Source: Clostridia bacterium (GTDB lineage Bacteria; Bacillota; Clostridia; Christensenellales; Borkfalkiaceae). Taken from it: 64,000 bases of DNA. The position numbers and the translations under genes are program-made. Where the stretch lies: contig JAFTSI010000034.1 of NCBI GenBank assembly GCA_017467345.1, positions 1 to 64,000 of the forward strand, in the 5' to 3' direction. How positions within the stretch are numbered: position 1 is the first letter of the stretch; each line of letters begins with the position of its first letter. Shown here in pieces: positions 54,708 to 64,000 of the stretch. The notes below the pieces were generated by a model. It was not told where the DNA came from. It did not search any database and saw only the letters and a list, made by a program, of their open reading frames with translations.

Positions 54708-55699
54708 AATCTTCCACACGATTTTTTTAAGCGGTTCATTACACCTAAATACACGCCGTCGTATCTCTCAAATGCTACCGCTATTATTATGTCGGCTTTT
54801 GTTTCGCCCTCTAAAAGTTTATCGTATAAATTGTTTGCCATATCGTATTCGCTTTCGCCAAGGCTTAAAATGTTATAGCCCTTAAACTCTTTATCAAAAG
54901 CAGTTTGGCACATTATATATGGCACTTTGCCTTGACTTAAATAGTTGTTATAAAGCGATTTTGCACTTTCTAATTCACTTTCGTAAAATAGCGCAGTTTG
55001 GCATTTTGGTTGATAGTGGGTGTATTTTACACCGGGGGACTTTACTTCGTCGCCATCTTTATGTTCGGCAATTTCGCAAGCGCCACACACCCTTTCAATC
55101 ATCTCTTTTGTAATTAAGCCTGCGCGTAGTATTCTTGGCACTTCGCCCGTGCAATCTAACACCGTGCTCTCTATTCCACCCTTGCATTTGCCACCATCAA
55201 GTATTAACTTAACTTTGCCGTTTAAATCGTTATATACATGGTTTGCAGTTACTGGGCTTGTGTGCTTTGATAGGTTTGCACTTGGCGCAACGATTGGTTG
55301 ATTTACTGCTTTAAGCAGTTGCCTTGCACCTTTGTGTTCAGGTATTCTAACGGCAAGTGTTTTGCCACCACAAGTTGCCTCATCACACACCACACCCTTG
55401 CTATAAAACACTAATGTTAGTGGGCCTGGGGTAAACTCTTTTATGAGTTTTTTTGCATAGCCTTTTTCAATGTGAACAAGTTTACTTAAATCGTAATCTT
55501 CGTGCACATGCGCTATGAGTGGGTTATCGCTTGGCCTACCCTTTATTTCAAAAATCTTTTTAACGGCTGTGGGGTTTAATCCTATTGCACCAAGTCCGTA
55601 AACCGTTTCGGTGGGAATTGCTACCACTTCGCCATTAAGCAAAAGATTTTTTGCTTTTTCAACGCTATCTGCGTTTAGTTTTAATATTTCCGTTTGCAT
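54704..55699 (-). CDS. ywlC: YwlC/Sua5 threonylcarbamoyl-AMP synthase
   Basis: This enzyme makes threonylcarbamoyl-AMP for t6A37 modification of tRNA. Residues 1-205 are the YrdC domain (VVAIPTETVYGLGAIG near 24, GPLTLVF near 105, APSANLSKHTSP near 145). The rest is the C-terminal Sua5 domain after SPGVKYTHYQPK. The start at 55699 fits the family; an ATG 27 bases upstream is possible. The stop TGA overlaps the phosphatase start. A tcdA-like t6A cyclase gene also lies in this window. Confidence 0.93.
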   Translation of the reverse strand: MQTEILKLNADSVEKAKNLLLNGEVVAIPTETVYGLGAIGLNPTAVKKIFEIKGRPSDNPLIAHVHEDYDLSKLVHIEKGYAKKLIKEFTPGPLTLVFYSKGVVCDEATCGGKTLAVRIPEHKGARQLLKAVNQPIVAPSANLSKHTSPVTANHVYNDLNGKVKLILDGGKCKGGIESTVLDCTGEVPRILRAGLITKEMIERVCGACEIAEHKDGDEVKSPGVKYTHYQPKCQTALFYESELESAKSLYNNYLSQGKVPYIMCQTAFDKEFKGYNILSLGESEYDMANNLYDKLLEGETKADIIIAVAFERYDGVYLGVMNRLKKSCGRL

Positions 55700-55700
55700 T

Positions 55701-57221
55701 TTAGTCAAAAAGCGCGTCGCCCCCATCTTCTTTTGCAGGCTCTTCTTCTACATCAAATGGCGCATCATCTACTGTTATGGGCGATAAGTCTTTTTCAACA
55801 GGTGCGTTTGGGGTTTCTGCGTCATCATCTTTTTCCCCTATAATTTCGCCATCTTTATTAAGGTTAACGAAAGTGGTGGTTTCCCCTTTGAAGTATAGTT
55901 TTACTACACCCGTGCTACCGTTACGGTGTTTTTCAATTAGTATTTCGGCAACATTTGGTTGAACCTTGCCTTCGGCAAGTTCCTTTTCTGTTGCGCCTTT
56001 ATCGGGGCGGTGTATGAACATAACGATATCGGCATCTTGTTCAATTGCACCAGATTCACGAAGGTCGCTAAGTTGTGGCCTGCCCTTTCTTTGCTCTACC
56101 GAACGCGATAATTGTGATAGGGCTATTACGGGAACATTTAGTTCCTTTGCCATAATTTTTAGGTATCTTGAAATCTCTGATATTTCTTGTTGACGGTTAG
56201 CATCTTTTTTACTATTTTCGCTATTCATAAGTTGAACATAGTCAATCATAACTAAATCTAATCCAACTTTGCTCTTTAATCTACGGCATTTTGACAATAT
56301 TTGTTGTGGGGTGATTAAAGCCGAATCGTCAATATAGATTTTAGAGTTTGAAAGTAGTTCTCTTGCCCTTGCAATCTTTACCCATTCATTTTTACTCATT
56401 AATCCTTTTTTTGCATTTGCCATATTAACACCTGCAACCGAACAAACCATTCTTTGAACAAGTTGGGCTTTGCTCATTTCAAGTGAAAATACTGCGCACG
56501 AAGAGCCTTGTAAGGCAACATTTGAAACCACATTCATTGCAAATGATGTTTTACCTACCGCAGGGCGGGCTGCTAAAATTATAAGGTCGCTCTTATGTAA
56601 TCCATTAAGCAAACTATCTATACCAGTAAACCCTGTCTTAATTCCTTTTACACTTGATGTGTTTTTGCTTAGCTCGTCAAGGGTTGCCATAACTTCTGGA
56701 AGAACTGCGCTTACTTTGGTCATTTCACTTGTGTCGGCCATATTAGATATGTCGTAAACGGTTTTTTCGGCAAAAGCAAGCGAATCTAGTGATTCTTTGA
56801 TATCTATACTTGATTTAATGATATCACTTGCGCCAAATATGAGTTTACGGCGCATACTGTCATTTTTTACGATATCAAAGTAACTTTTGTAGTTTGCAGT
56901 TGAGGGCATAAAGTCGGCTAACTGAGCCAAGTATTCTACGCCACCTATTTGCTCTAAATTGCCTTCAGCATCTAAAGAATCAGCAAGAATTACCATATCA
57001 ACAGGTTGATTTTTGATAATTAAATCGTTCATTGCCGAAAATATTATTTTGTGCGCCTCTACGTAAAAGTCGTCTGCATTTAAGTTAGCAGCAACTTCTA
57101 CTTGTATTCTGTTATCTAAAATTATACAGCCAAGTAATGCTTGTTCGGCTTCTACGCTGTGTGGCATATCTACAAGCAAGTTTTTATTTATCTTTTTCTT
57201 TTCGTTTTTTTGTGATGCCAT
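55701..57221 (-). CDS. dnaB: Replicative DNA helicase DnaB
   Basis: DnaB (named DnaC in Bacillus) is the replication-fork helicase. The 506 residues show the N-terminal domain (PHSVEAEQALLGCIILDN), Walker A AARPAVGKTSFAMNV near 218, Walker B LVMIDYVQLM near 323 and ALSQLSRSVEQRKGRPQLSDLRESGAIEQDAD. The acidic tail past 455 is long. It precedes ywlC by 1 base. Confidence 0.96.
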   Translation of the reverse strand: MASQKNEKKKINKNLLVDMPHSVEAEQALLGCIILDNRIQVEVAANLNADDFYVEAHKIIFSAMNDLIIKNQPVDMVILADSLDAEGNLEQIGGVEYLAQLADFMPSTANYKSYFDIVKNDSMRRKLIFGASDIIKSSIDIKESLDSLAFAEKTVYDISNMADTSEMTKVSAVLPEVMATLDELSKNTSSVKGIKTGFTGIDSLLNGLHKSDLIILAARPAVGKTSFAMNVVSNVALQGSSCAVFSLEMSKAQLVQRMVCSVAGVNMANAKKGLMSKNEWVKIARARELLSNSKIYIDDSALITPQQILSKCRRLKSKVGLDLVMIDYVQLMNSENSKKDANRQQEISEISRYLKIMAKELNVPVIALSQLSRSVEQRKGRPQLSDLRESGAIEQDADIVMFIHRPDKGATEKELAEGKVQPNVAEILIEKHRNGSTGVVKLYFKGETTTFVNLNKDGEIIGEKDDDAETPNAPVEKDLSPITVDDAPFDVEEEPAKEDGGDALFD

Positions 57222-57233
57222 AATCTTTCCCCT

Positions 57234-58985
57234 TTAGTTATATTCCTTAAAGTTTTTTAGCGTTTCGCTAAAAGTTTTGAAAGCCTTTTCGTAAGGCACA
57301 TCTGTAAGCAAATCTACCCCTGCAATTTTTAATAGTTCTATGGGGCTATCACTACCACCTGATGATAAAAACTTTTTATAATCGTTTACTGCGCTTTCGC
57401 CCTCAGTTAGTATTCTATCGGCAATAGCAAGCGCGCTTATTAAACCCGTTGCGTATTTATATACATAGAATGACCTATAAAAGTGTGGTATCCTTGCCCA
57501 CTCATATGCAATTTCTTCGTTAGAAATAACGGCATTGCCATAGTAGGCTTTGTTAAGCGATAAATACTTTTCGTTCATACTATCTTTTGTGAGTGGCAAG
57601 TTGTTTTCTACCGTGCTATGCGAATACTCTTCAAACTCTGAAAACATTGTTTGACGGAACACCGTTGTTCTAATCATTTCAAGTAGGTATGACGATAGGT
57701 ATTTTTTTAGTTTGTTATCGGTTGCCTTTTTAAGTAAGTGTTTTATAAGCAAGGTTTCGTTTACCGTGCTTGCAACTTCTGCAACGAATATTCTGTAATC
57801 TGCCTTTGAATAGGGTTGATTTTTGTTTGAGTAGTATGAGTGCATTGCGTGGCCTAATTCGTGGGCGATTGTGAACACATCGTGCGTGGTTTCTTTATAG
57901 TTTAGCAATACATAAGGGTGGGTGTCGTATACGCAAACGGAATATGCGCCACTACGCTTATTTTTTGTTTCGTATACCGAAATCCAACGCTCATTTTTTG
58001 CTTTATCTAATAGTTCAATATAGTCTTTGCCAAGTGGGGCTAAACCTTCCTTTACTAACTCAAACGCATTGTCATATGAAAGTTTAAGTTCTACGCCATC
58101 ACAAACGGGTGCGTAAATATCATACATATTGAACTTTTTATATTTAGAAATCTTTTTCTTTTCGGCAATATAATCGTGAAGTTCTGGTAATGCTTTATGA
58201 ACGCAATCTAAAAGTTTTTCGTAAACCTTGGGCGAAACATCTTCGCCTATTAAAGCGCGTTCCATTGTGGAATTATACTTTCTTGCCCTTGTGAAAAACA
58301 CATCTTTTTTTACACTACCTATATAGGTTGATGAAATTGTGTTTAGCAAATCTTTATATGCTTTATAGTAGGCTTTGAAACATTTTTGCCTTAGTGCCCT
58401 ATCTGTGCCGTGCATAATTAAACCGTAGGTGCCGTGAGATAGTTCTATCTTTTCGCCCTTGTGGGTTATGGTTGTTAATGGCAAATCGGCATTATCTATT
58501 TTTGTAAATATTTCCTTAAAGCAAGAAAATGGCTCACTTGCAAGGGCAAGCAATTTTTCTTCGCTTTCGCTTAAAATGTGCGCTTTTTGTTTTAAAATGC
58601 CTTTTAACGAATAGTCGTATTCTTTAAGGAGTGGGTTTTCAATATAACCTTTAAGAGTTTCTTCTGGCAAGGCAGTTAGTTCTGGAACGATAAACGCCGC
58701 GCTTTGCGAATACTTTGTGCCAAGCGACATTACCTTTGACATCAAAGCATCATAAGTGCTACTTGAAGTGTCGGTATCGTGCATCATCATTGCGTATACC
58801 GATAATTTATCTAAAACGCGAGCAAGTTCTTCTTGCTTTTTCATACACGACAAAAAGGTTTTAGCATCATTTAATCTTCCCTTAAATTCGCTAAAATCAA
58901 TTTTGTTTTCTATTTCTTCGCAAGTTTTATAAAACTCATCTATGCTTGAAAAAATATCTTCTATCGCCCAGTCGTATTTACTCAA
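57234..58985 (-). CDS. pepF: Oligoendopeptidase F
   Basis: PepF is an M3-family zinc metallopeptidase that degrades short peptides in the cytoplasm. The 583-residue protein has the zinc motif HELGHAMHSYYS (near 375), and the N-terminal region and length are typical. The start is TTG at 58985, with AAGGGG 7 bases before it. It lies 17 bases after the UPF0210 gene. Confidence 0.95.
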   Translation of the reverse strand: MSKYDWAIEDIFSSIDEFYKTCEEIENKIDFSEFKGRLNDAKTFLSCMKKQEELARVLDKLSVYAMMMHDTDTSSSTYDALMSKVMSLGTKYSQSAAFIVPELTALPEETLKGYIENPLLKEYDYSLKGILKQKAHILSESEEKLLALASEPFSCFKEIFTKIDNADLPLTTITHKGEKIELSHGTYGLIMHGTDRALRQKCFKAYYKAYKDLLNTISSTYIGSVKKDVFFTRARKYNSTMERALIGEDVSPKVYEKLLDCVHKALPELHDYIAEKKKISKYKKFNMYDIYAPVCDGVELKLSYDNAFELVKEGLAPLGKDYIELLDKAKNERWISVYETKNKRSGAYSVCVYDTHPYVLLNYKETTHDVFTIAHELGHAMHSYYSNKNQPYSKADYRIFVAEVASTVNETLLIKHLLKKATDNKLKKYLSSYLLEMIRTTVFRQTMFSEFEEYSHSTVENNLPLTKDSMNEKYLSLNKAYYGNAVISNEEIAYEWARIPHFYRSFYVYKYATGLISALAIADRILTEGESAVNDYKKFLSSGGSDSPIELLKIAGVDLLTDVPYEKAFKTFSETLKNFKEYN

Positions 58986-59002
58986 AATAAATCCCCTTAA
59001 TA

Positions 59003-60364
59003 TTAGTTCTTATTGCTATGGATTGGCGCAGGTATTCTGCCACCACGGTTAATAAAGTCGGCACAAGAATAATCGCTAACTTTCATAATAGGCGCTCTGC
59101 CAAGTAGTCCACCAAACTCTACATATTCGCCAACACCTTTGTTTGGAACGGGTATTACTCTAACGGCAGTAGTTTTGTTGTTTATCATACCGATTGCCGC
59201 TTCGTCGGCAATAATACCACTAATGGTTTCGGCAGATGTGTTTCCTGGAATTGCAACCATATCAATGCCTACGCTACAAACCGAAGTCATTGCCTCTAAT
59301 TTATCTAAACTGATTGCGCCCTTTTCGGCAGCATTAATCATTCCTATATCTTCGCTAACAGGTATGAATGCACCTGACAATCCACCTACATTGCCACTTG
59401 CCATTACCCCGCCTTTTTTAACGGCATCATTAAGTAATGCTAACGCAGCAGTAGTGCCGTGCGCACCTACACTTTGCAAGCCGATTTCTTCTAATATGTG
59501 CGCTACGCTATCACCCATAACAGGTGTGGGCGCAAGTGATAGGTCAATAATACCAAACTCTGCGTTTAAGCGTTTGCTTGCTTCTTTTGCGATAAGCATA
59601 CCTGCCCTTGATATTTTGAAGGCAGTTTTTTTGATGGTTTCGCAAACTTCGCCTATTGACAATCCCTTAACACCTTTTAGTGCGTGGTGAACTACACCTG
59701 GACCGGATACGCCAACATTTATTACAGTTTCGGCTTCGCCTACACCGTGGAAAGCGCCTGCCATAAAGGGATTATCTTCAACGGCATTACAAAATACAAC
59801 TAATTTTGCCGCGCCAAGGCCATCTTTATCGGCAGTTAGGTTAGCCGTTTCTTTAACGATTTTGCCCATTAAACTTACTGCGTCCATATTGATGCCCGAT
59901 TTTGATGAGCCTACATTTATTGATGAGCACATTCTTTCGGTAACTGAAAGTGCTTCTGGAATACTTTCTATAAATGAGCGTTCAAAAGAGGTCATACCCT
60001 TTTGAACAAGGGCAGAGTAGCCACCCAAAAAGTCAATCCCAACAGTTTTTGCTGCGTTGTCAAGAGCCTTTGCAAGAACTACTTCTTTGCCAGAAAAGTT
60101 AGCAGTTAGCATACTTGCAGGGGTTATTGATACGCGCTTATTTATAATGGGTATGCCGTATTCCATACCAAGGTCTTCTGCCACCTTTACTATGTTTTCG
60201 GCCTTTTTACATATTTTGTCGTAGCAGAGCCTTGCAGTTTCTTCTGCACTATCGCGTATGCAAGATAGTAGTGATATTCCCATTGTTATTGTGCGAACAT
60301 CAAAGTGCTCCTTTTCTACCATATCTATCGTTTCAATTATTTCGTTTCTGTTTAGTATGTTCAT
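59003..60364 (-). CDS. UPF0210/PFL family protein (DUF711)
   Basis: A 453-residue protein of the UPF0210 (DUF711) family, with a fold related to glycyl-radical (pyruvate formate-lyase) enzymes but with no proven activity. The glycine-rich text ([33 protein letters not shown]) is typical. The start at 60364 ([13 protein letters not shown]) has an AGGTGAT site. Members are usually paired with an ACT-domain gene, as here. Confidence 0.9.
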   Translation of the reverse strand: MNILNRNEIIETIDMVEKEHFDVRTITMGISLLSCIRDSAEETARLCYDKICKKAENIVKVAEDLGMEYGIPIINKRVSITPASMLTANFSGKEVVLAKALDNAAKTVGIDFLGGYSALVQKGMTSFERSFIESIPEALSVTERMCSSINVGSSKSGINMDAVSLMGKIVKETANLTADKDGLGAAKLVVFCNAVEDNPFMAGAFHGVGEAETVINVGVSGPGVVHHALKGVKGLSIGEVCETIKKTAFKISRAGMLIAKEASKRLNAEFGIIDLSLAPTPVMGDSVAHILEEIGLQSVGAHGTTAALALLNDAVKKGGVMASGNVGGLSGAFIPVSEDIGMINAAEKGAISLDKLEAMTSVCSVGIDMVAIPGNTSAETISGIIADEAAIGMINNKTTAVRVIPVPNKGVGEYVEFGGLLGRAPIMKVSDYSCADFINRGGRIPAPIHSNKN

Positions 60365-60405
60365 ATTATCACCTGTGCATATAATCAAATAATCAACCGT
60401 GCATA

Positions 60406-60675
60406 TTAGATTTTATGCATAGCATTAAAAATGTCTTCGTGTTGAACATGGATAGAAACACCTATCTCTTCGCCAAGTTTAACAAGTTTTTCGTGGAAAG
60501 CTTTTAGTGGCATTTTTGATGCCGATAAGTCGCATAGCATTATCATAGTAAAGTTGCCTTGAACTATGGTTTGGCTAATGTCTTCAATGTTTACTTCGCA
60601 CTCTGCAATCGCCGTTGATACCTTTGCGATTATACCAGATTTGTCTTTGCCGATTACCGTTACTATTGCTTTCAT
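60406..60675 (-). CDS. ACT-domain protein (UPF0237)
   Basis: An 89-residue single ACT-domain protein ([35 protein letters not shown]). Such proteins bind amino acids or other small ligands. It lies 41 bases from the UPF0210 gene in the same direction. This pairing recurs in many Gram-positives and suggests the ACT protein regulates its partner, but the ligand is unknown. An AAGGAG site precedes the start. Confidence 0.9.
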   Translation of the reverse strand: MKAIVTVIGKDKSGIIAKVSTAIAECEVNIEDISQTIVQGNFTMIMLCDLSASKMPLKAFHEKLVKLGEEIGVSIHVQHEDIFNAMHKI

Positions 60676-60695
60676 ATTTTTTCTCCTTAATAGGT

Positions 60696-61205
60696 CTATA
60701 TTTTTTCGTAGTTAATTAGTGTGTTGCCTTGGGTTATGTATTTTACCCTTTCACCTTTACTAAACTCTGGAAAAGGCTTTTCATAAAATACTAAAACCTT
60801 GCGCTCAAAATCTCTGCCCTTATACCCACTTTTTTCTATGAATACAAGCGCCTTCATATCTACACCATCTTTAATGGTTTTGCTTTCATCATACTCTAAA
60901 AATTCGCCCTCACTTGTTTCGCGTATTCCGTTTTTTAAGTGAGTGCATAGTTGGTAGTATTTGTTGGCGCGCTTATAGGGTATGCCTAAAAATATAAAGG
61001 AAAACACCACAAATACTGCCGTTAACGGATAGGCTATTAATCTAATTATGATATCGTGATTTGAGCCGTATGGCAAAAGCCTATACCATATGAATAGCCC
61101 CACGCTTAAAACAACAAATATCGCTAAAACTATTAGGTAAATTGTTAGCAGTTTATTGCGTTGGCGCTTTACTGCTATTAATTCGTTTTCGGTAAAATAT
61201 TCCAT
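60696..61205 (-). CDS. Membrane protein of unknown function, two membrane segments
   Basis: A 169-residue protein with two hydrophobic segments (about 20-42 and 52-74) and a soluble C-terminal domain of about 95 residues. I do not recognise the family. It lies 8 bases after the other small membrane gene and is probably cotranscribed with lepB. Confidence 0.55.
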   Translation of the reverse strand: MEYFTENELIAVKRQRNKLLTIYLIVLAIFVVLSVGLFIWYRLLPYGSNHDIIIRLIAYPLTAVFVVFSFIFLGIPYKRANKYYQLCTHLKNGIRETSEGEFLEYDESKTIKDGVDMKALVFIEKSGYKGRDFERKVLVFYEKPFPEFSKGERVKYITQGNTLINYEKI

Positions 61206-61213
61206 TTATACAC

Positions 61214-61795
61214 CTATTTCTTATAGTCGGTTCTAACCTTTGAAAGGTTATATCCGTTATCGTAAAAAAGTTCGTATCTATCAGCATACTCTGCAAACAC
61301 ATAGTTTGGGTTTTGCTTTGCCCTAAAATATATGGGGTATATAACCTTTGGTTCATACCTTATTTCCACAGGGGATTGAGCCGTATATGCCGTTTGGGTT
61401 TGATATTCGTTATAACTTGGCCTGGTGGGTGCTACATTTTGGTTAACATTATTAGGTTGTTCGCTACTTAATTTTTCGGGAACTTGGCTAACATCTGCGT
61501 GCTCTAAACGGGTGTCTTTTTTCTTTTTGAAAATCTTGCCACCCCACTTTTTAACCTTTGATACCGTTAAAAATCCTGCAAGCACAATGCTTAATGCAAG
61601 CGCTATCCAAAATGCAGTTAATATTGCGGGAACACTTGCAAACACTCCTGTTATTAGCAGTATTAAACCAACCACCAAAACAAGCAAGGTGATTTGCAAG
61701 TTGAATAAGCCAAGTATTCTATATACGGTTTTGAAAACCGTGCTTATTATTCCTTTTATCGCGCCAAAAATTAATCGGCTTTTAAAAATGTTCAA
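61214..61795 (-). CDS. Membrane protein of unknown function with disordered linker
   Basis: A 193-residue protein. Two membrane segments (about 30-55 and 58-80) are followed by a lysine-rich turn (KIFKKKK near 93). A polar, Asn/Gln/Pro/Thr-rich stretch (about 105-145) comes next, then a small C-terminal domain rich in tyrosine. No family is recognised. It starts 17 bases after the lepB stop, so the two are probably one operon. Confidence 0.55.
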   Translation of the reverse strand: MNIFKSRLIFGAIKGIISTVFKTVYRILGLFNLQITLLVLVVGLILLITGVFASVPAILTAFWIALALSIVLAGFLTVSKVKKWGGKIFKKKKDTRLEHADVSQVPEKLSSEQPNNVNQNVAPTRPSYNEYQTQTAYTAQSPVEIRYEPKVIYPIYFRAKQNPNYVFAEYADRYELFYDNGYNLSKVRTDYKK

Positions 61796-61812
61796 TTTCC
61801 CTTTCCCTTATA

Positions 61813-62412
61813 CTAAAATCGTTCTATCTTAAAAAAATCGTAAATCTTGTTCCTAAACTCTTTGGTTTTAATTGACCACTCTTCAACTACGCCTACTATG
61901 TTTTCACTTTTTGCCGTGCCAAACACCCTGCTATCCGAACTATTTTCTCTGTTGTCGCCAAGGAAAAAATATTCATTTTCGTTTATGGTGATAACTTGAC
62001 CTTCCCTTAAATATGAGCCGTTGCAGTTAGTTTGTCCATAAGCATAAGGCTCAGTGATAGCAACGCCGTTTACATATACCTTGCCGTGTTCAATTTTCAC
62101 CGTGTCGCCACCAGTTGCTATAACGCGCTTGATTATCCAGTTGCCTTCGCCAAGCATATCGTCAATAATTACTATGTCGCCCTTTTCGGGGGTGGACTTT
62201 CTGTTGGCTATTAAAACATCTCCGTTTTCTAATGTGGCATACATTGAAGACCCATCTACCACTACATTTGTGTATACAAAAAAGGTAAAATATACGAATA
62301 AAAGCACAATTAAAGATAGTATCGTGGTTACTACCACATACCTTTTATTTGACCTATATGCTTTGTCTGCAATTTCTTTTAGACTGTTTTTTACCTTTAT
62401 ATACTCTTGCAT
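61813..62412 (-). CDS. lepB: Signal peptidase I
   Basis: Signal peptidase I cleaves Sec and Tat signal peptides on the outer face of the membrane. The 199 residues have one N-terminal membrane segment (about 25-48), the catalytic serine in DGSSMYATL (Ser56), the catalytic lysine in WIIKRVIATGGDTV near 94 and the GDNRENSSDSRVFG signature near 150. This is the short Gram-positive type. Confidence 0.95.
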   Translation of the reverse strand: MQEYIKVKNSLKEIADKAYRSNKRYVVVTTILSLIVLLFVYFTFFVYTNVVVDGSSMYATLENGDVLIANRKSTPEKGDIVIIDDMLGEGNWIIKRVIATGGDTVKIEHGKVYVNGVAITEPYAYGQTNCNGSYLREGQVITINENEYFFLGDNRENSSDSRVFGTAKSENIVGVVEEWSIKTKEFRNKIYDFFKIERF

Positions 62413-62448
62413 AATTTAATTATTGCCTTTTATTTTTTGGTTAAACTG

Positions 62449-64000
62449 TTAAATCCAAAGCACATTGTTTATTAGGTAGGTGCTTTCACAGTTAAAAATT
62501 ATAGCATTTATTCCTTGATAATTCTTTAAAACTCTGCCTTCGCTTGACTTAAACTTGCCTATTTCAAGCATTACATTGTGCCATACCTTGCCACCAGATA
62601 CCGAAACGTTTGCTTTGTATTCGGTTTTTGCTCCAAACATATCGCACACTAAACTTACGCTAAACTCTCCAGCCTCTTTCAAAAATAAGTCTAACAAAAG
62701 TATTGCGTCGTTTTTAGGACAATCTTTTTCGGCATTAACCTTAAAGGTGATTAATCCTTTATCGGCACGCACGCCTGATATGTCCATAGGTCCGTTTTTA
62801 ACTAAAACCTTGCCGTCGTTTTCATAGTCAAACAACCTTTCGGTAAGACCTGCAAAAACACTTTCGCCATTGATTTTTCTATTAGAGTAAACTACCGTTG
62901 ACTTGCACGCTTTTTTAATTTGCTCTGCATTAAACTTTTTGCAAATTATGGGCGAACTTACCGTGTAGCCTGTTTCATAGGTGGCATTTGCGTAAGCCAC
63001 TATATTTTTTGATTGATAGTAGGGGGTGTATTCAAAATAGTATTTTCCACCCTTTTCTATTCCGTTAACTTTATAGTAAGAGCGATATTTTGGGTCAATA
63101 CAGCCTTCGCTTACATAAACGAAAACTTCTTTTAGTCCTTCGCCTTCTTTCCTAATTTTATCGGGCAACACTTCAAACTCAAACTTGCCGTCAACAAGTT
63201 CTGCCTTGATTTCGGGCGAAGATGGAAGTTTAGTTTTCCTTGCGCCTAAGGTTAAGTGCTTGCCAAAAAACTCTTTTATGTTTTCGTATGAGTTATAGTC
63301 AACACCATTAATGTGACCAACTGAATAATATACTGCCGAATAGCCCTCTACCCTTTCAACAGTATCAAAAGCCCTATCTACATCATATTCGCCACTATTT
63401 GTTGGCGAAAGCATTAATACTGGGCAGGTTATACTCTTTGCGTAGGCTTGTGGCTCAATGCCTGCTAAAATCTTTAATGCATCATCATTAAACTGTGGGT
63501 CAAGTTCGCCACTCCATTTATGTATACCCTTATACACACTCCAACCTGCGTTGCCTACCATTACGGCACAGTCAATGCCTTCTAAATCGGTAGATGCTAA
63601 TTGCCATAAGGGTGTTGCAGAGTGGTTAATGCCTATTACACCAACCTTTGCTACACCTGTTATTGATTTTAGGTATTTTAAGGCATACCTTAAAGTTACG
63701 CCCCATTCATACCAACAGTTTTTCTTAATGCCAAAGGTTAAATCGTAAAGATTATCTTTAACCAAACTATAATCGGCATAAGATAATTCTTGTGGATAAC
63801 TTGTGTATTCTAACTCTGTATTAGTTCCACAAGGATTGATTGATAAAACTAAATAGCCACTTTTAGCAAGGTCATAAACGACCTTTTCGTCATAATCGTC
63901 GTTAGCGCCAAGTGCCATTAAAATTGCGCCAGAAACTGATGCTTGAGCATTTTTTGCAAGGTGCGCGCGCATAATTACACTACTGTTTTCGGTGGTTTTG
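62449..64000 (-). CDS. Alpha/beta-hydrolase-like protein with C-terminal beta domain, 5' end outside window
   Basis: The frame is open to the window edge, so the N-terminus is missing and the ATG at 63972 may be internal; about 517 codons are visible. The first half looks like an alpha/beta hydrolase of the acetyl-xylan-esterase or dienelactone-hydrolase kind: VKGVIG-like strand, nucleophile-elbow position GINHSATP, a CPVLMLSPTNSGEYDVD acid region and a histidine in YSVGHING. At the elbow the expected serine is Asn (GxNxS), so activity is doubtful. The second half is a beta-rich domain. No named substrate. Confidence 0.6.
   Translation of the reverse strand, partial: KTTENSSVIMRAHLAKNAQASVSGAILMALGANDDYDEKVVYDLAKSGYLVLSINPCGTNTELEYTSYPQELSYADYSLVKDNLYDLTFGIKKNCWYEWGVTLRYALKYLKSITGVAKVGVIGINHSATPLWQLASTDLEGIDCAVMVGNAGWSVYKGIHKWSGELDPQFNDDALKILAGIEPQAYAKSITCPVLMLSPTNSGEYDVDRAFDTVERVEGYSAVYYSVGHINGVDYNSYENIKEFFGKHLTLGARKTKLPSSPEIKAELVDGKFEFEVLPDKIRKEGEGLKEVFVYVSEGCIDPKYRSYYKVNGIEKGGKYYFEYTPYYQSKNIVAYANATYETGYTVSSPIICKKFNAEQIKKACKSTVVYSNRKINGESVFAGLTERLFDYENDGKVLVKNGPMDISGVRADKGLITFKVNAEKDCPKNDAILLLDLFLKEAGEFSVSLVCDMFGAKTEYKANVSVSGGKVWHNVMLEIGKFKSSEGRVLKNYQGINAIIFNCESTYLINNVLWI

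Noticed and set aside
1..64000. Alternative genetic code with TGA read as Trp
   Set aside because: Trp is encoded by TGG throughout, TGA is the overlapping stop of many genes (ATGA), and only two genes are interrupted.
1..64000. CRISPR, prophage, insertion sequence or tRNA genes
   Set aside because: No regularly spaced repeats, transposase or phage structural genes, or cloverleaf sequences were found; the only phage-like feature is the small Xre protein.

Overview
The window is a dense, AT-rich bacterial chromosome segment of about 70 genes, almost all housekeeping. I see no prophage, insertion sequence, CRISPR array, rRNA or tRNA. The gene set points to a low-GC Gram-positive of the class Clostridia, probably an uncultured gut-type lineage: an Rnf complex, mcsA-mcsB-clpC, spoVG, sepF, ylxM-ffh, rbgA, a CodW-like HslV, strong GGAGG ribosome binding sites and TTGACA/TATAAT promoters. 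The lineage is an inference; no rRNA is present to test it.

Layout. (1) 1-3.3 kb, plus strand: the rnfDGEAB end of an Rnf operon, with rnfB broken by an in-frame TGA, then a bidirectional terminator. (2) 3.4-16.5 kb, minus: a run of twelve genes from one promoter, yifB-dprA-topA-trmFO-hslV-hslU-hisS-rseC-glyA-asnA-tcdA-yfcE. (3) 16.6-17.1 kb: rplS with its own promoter, leader and terminator. (4) 17.1-22.3 kb, minus: ylxM-ffh-rpsP-khpA-rimM-trmD-rbgA-rnhB-yraN from a consensus promoter. (5) 22.3-23 kb: a small divergent regulatory island, an Xre-type repressor facing a small SAP/Rho-N-like protein, with two matching operators between them. (6) 23-30.8 kb, minus: asnS-plsX-rnc-smc-ftsY; smc has an in-frame TGA and an altered ABC signature. 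(7) 30.8-32 kb: a lone GNAT-like gene. (8) 32-39.2 kb, minus: a seven-gene run of a membrane protein, a cation/H+ antiporter, hslO, TPR and HEAT proteins, a YkvI-like transporter and a 38-residue protein. (9) 39.4-43.1 kb, plus: the diaminopimelate genes asd-dapA-dapB, then yggS and sepF. (10) 43.2-47.1 kb, minus: murC, an LDH/MDH-type dehydrogenase, then a riboswitch-like leader and an ArsB/NhaD-type transporter. (11) 47.2-47.5 kb, plus: spoVG. (12) 47.7-64 kb, minus: an unnamed hydrolase, lepB, two membrane proteins, ACT and UPF0210 proteins, pepF, dnaB, ywlC, a low-molecular-weight phosphatase, rpiB, galU, mcsA-mcsB-clpC, then hpf and a TIM-barrel gene.

How it fits together. Much of the window serves translation and protein export (SRP, FtsY, signal peptidase, RimM/TrmD/RbgA, two aminoacyl-tRNA synthetases), protein quality control (HslUV, ClpC/McsAB, Hsp33, PepF) and chromosome or DNA work (TopA, DprA, SMC, DnaB). 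The points most worth checking are the two in-frame TGA codons (TGA is a normal stop elsewhere here), the repressor island with a probably leaderless transcript, the structured metal-riboswitch-like leader at 44.5-44.7 kb, the arginine in the specificity loop of the lactate dehydrogenase homologue, and the 38-residue gene nested at the end of the YkvI-like gene.
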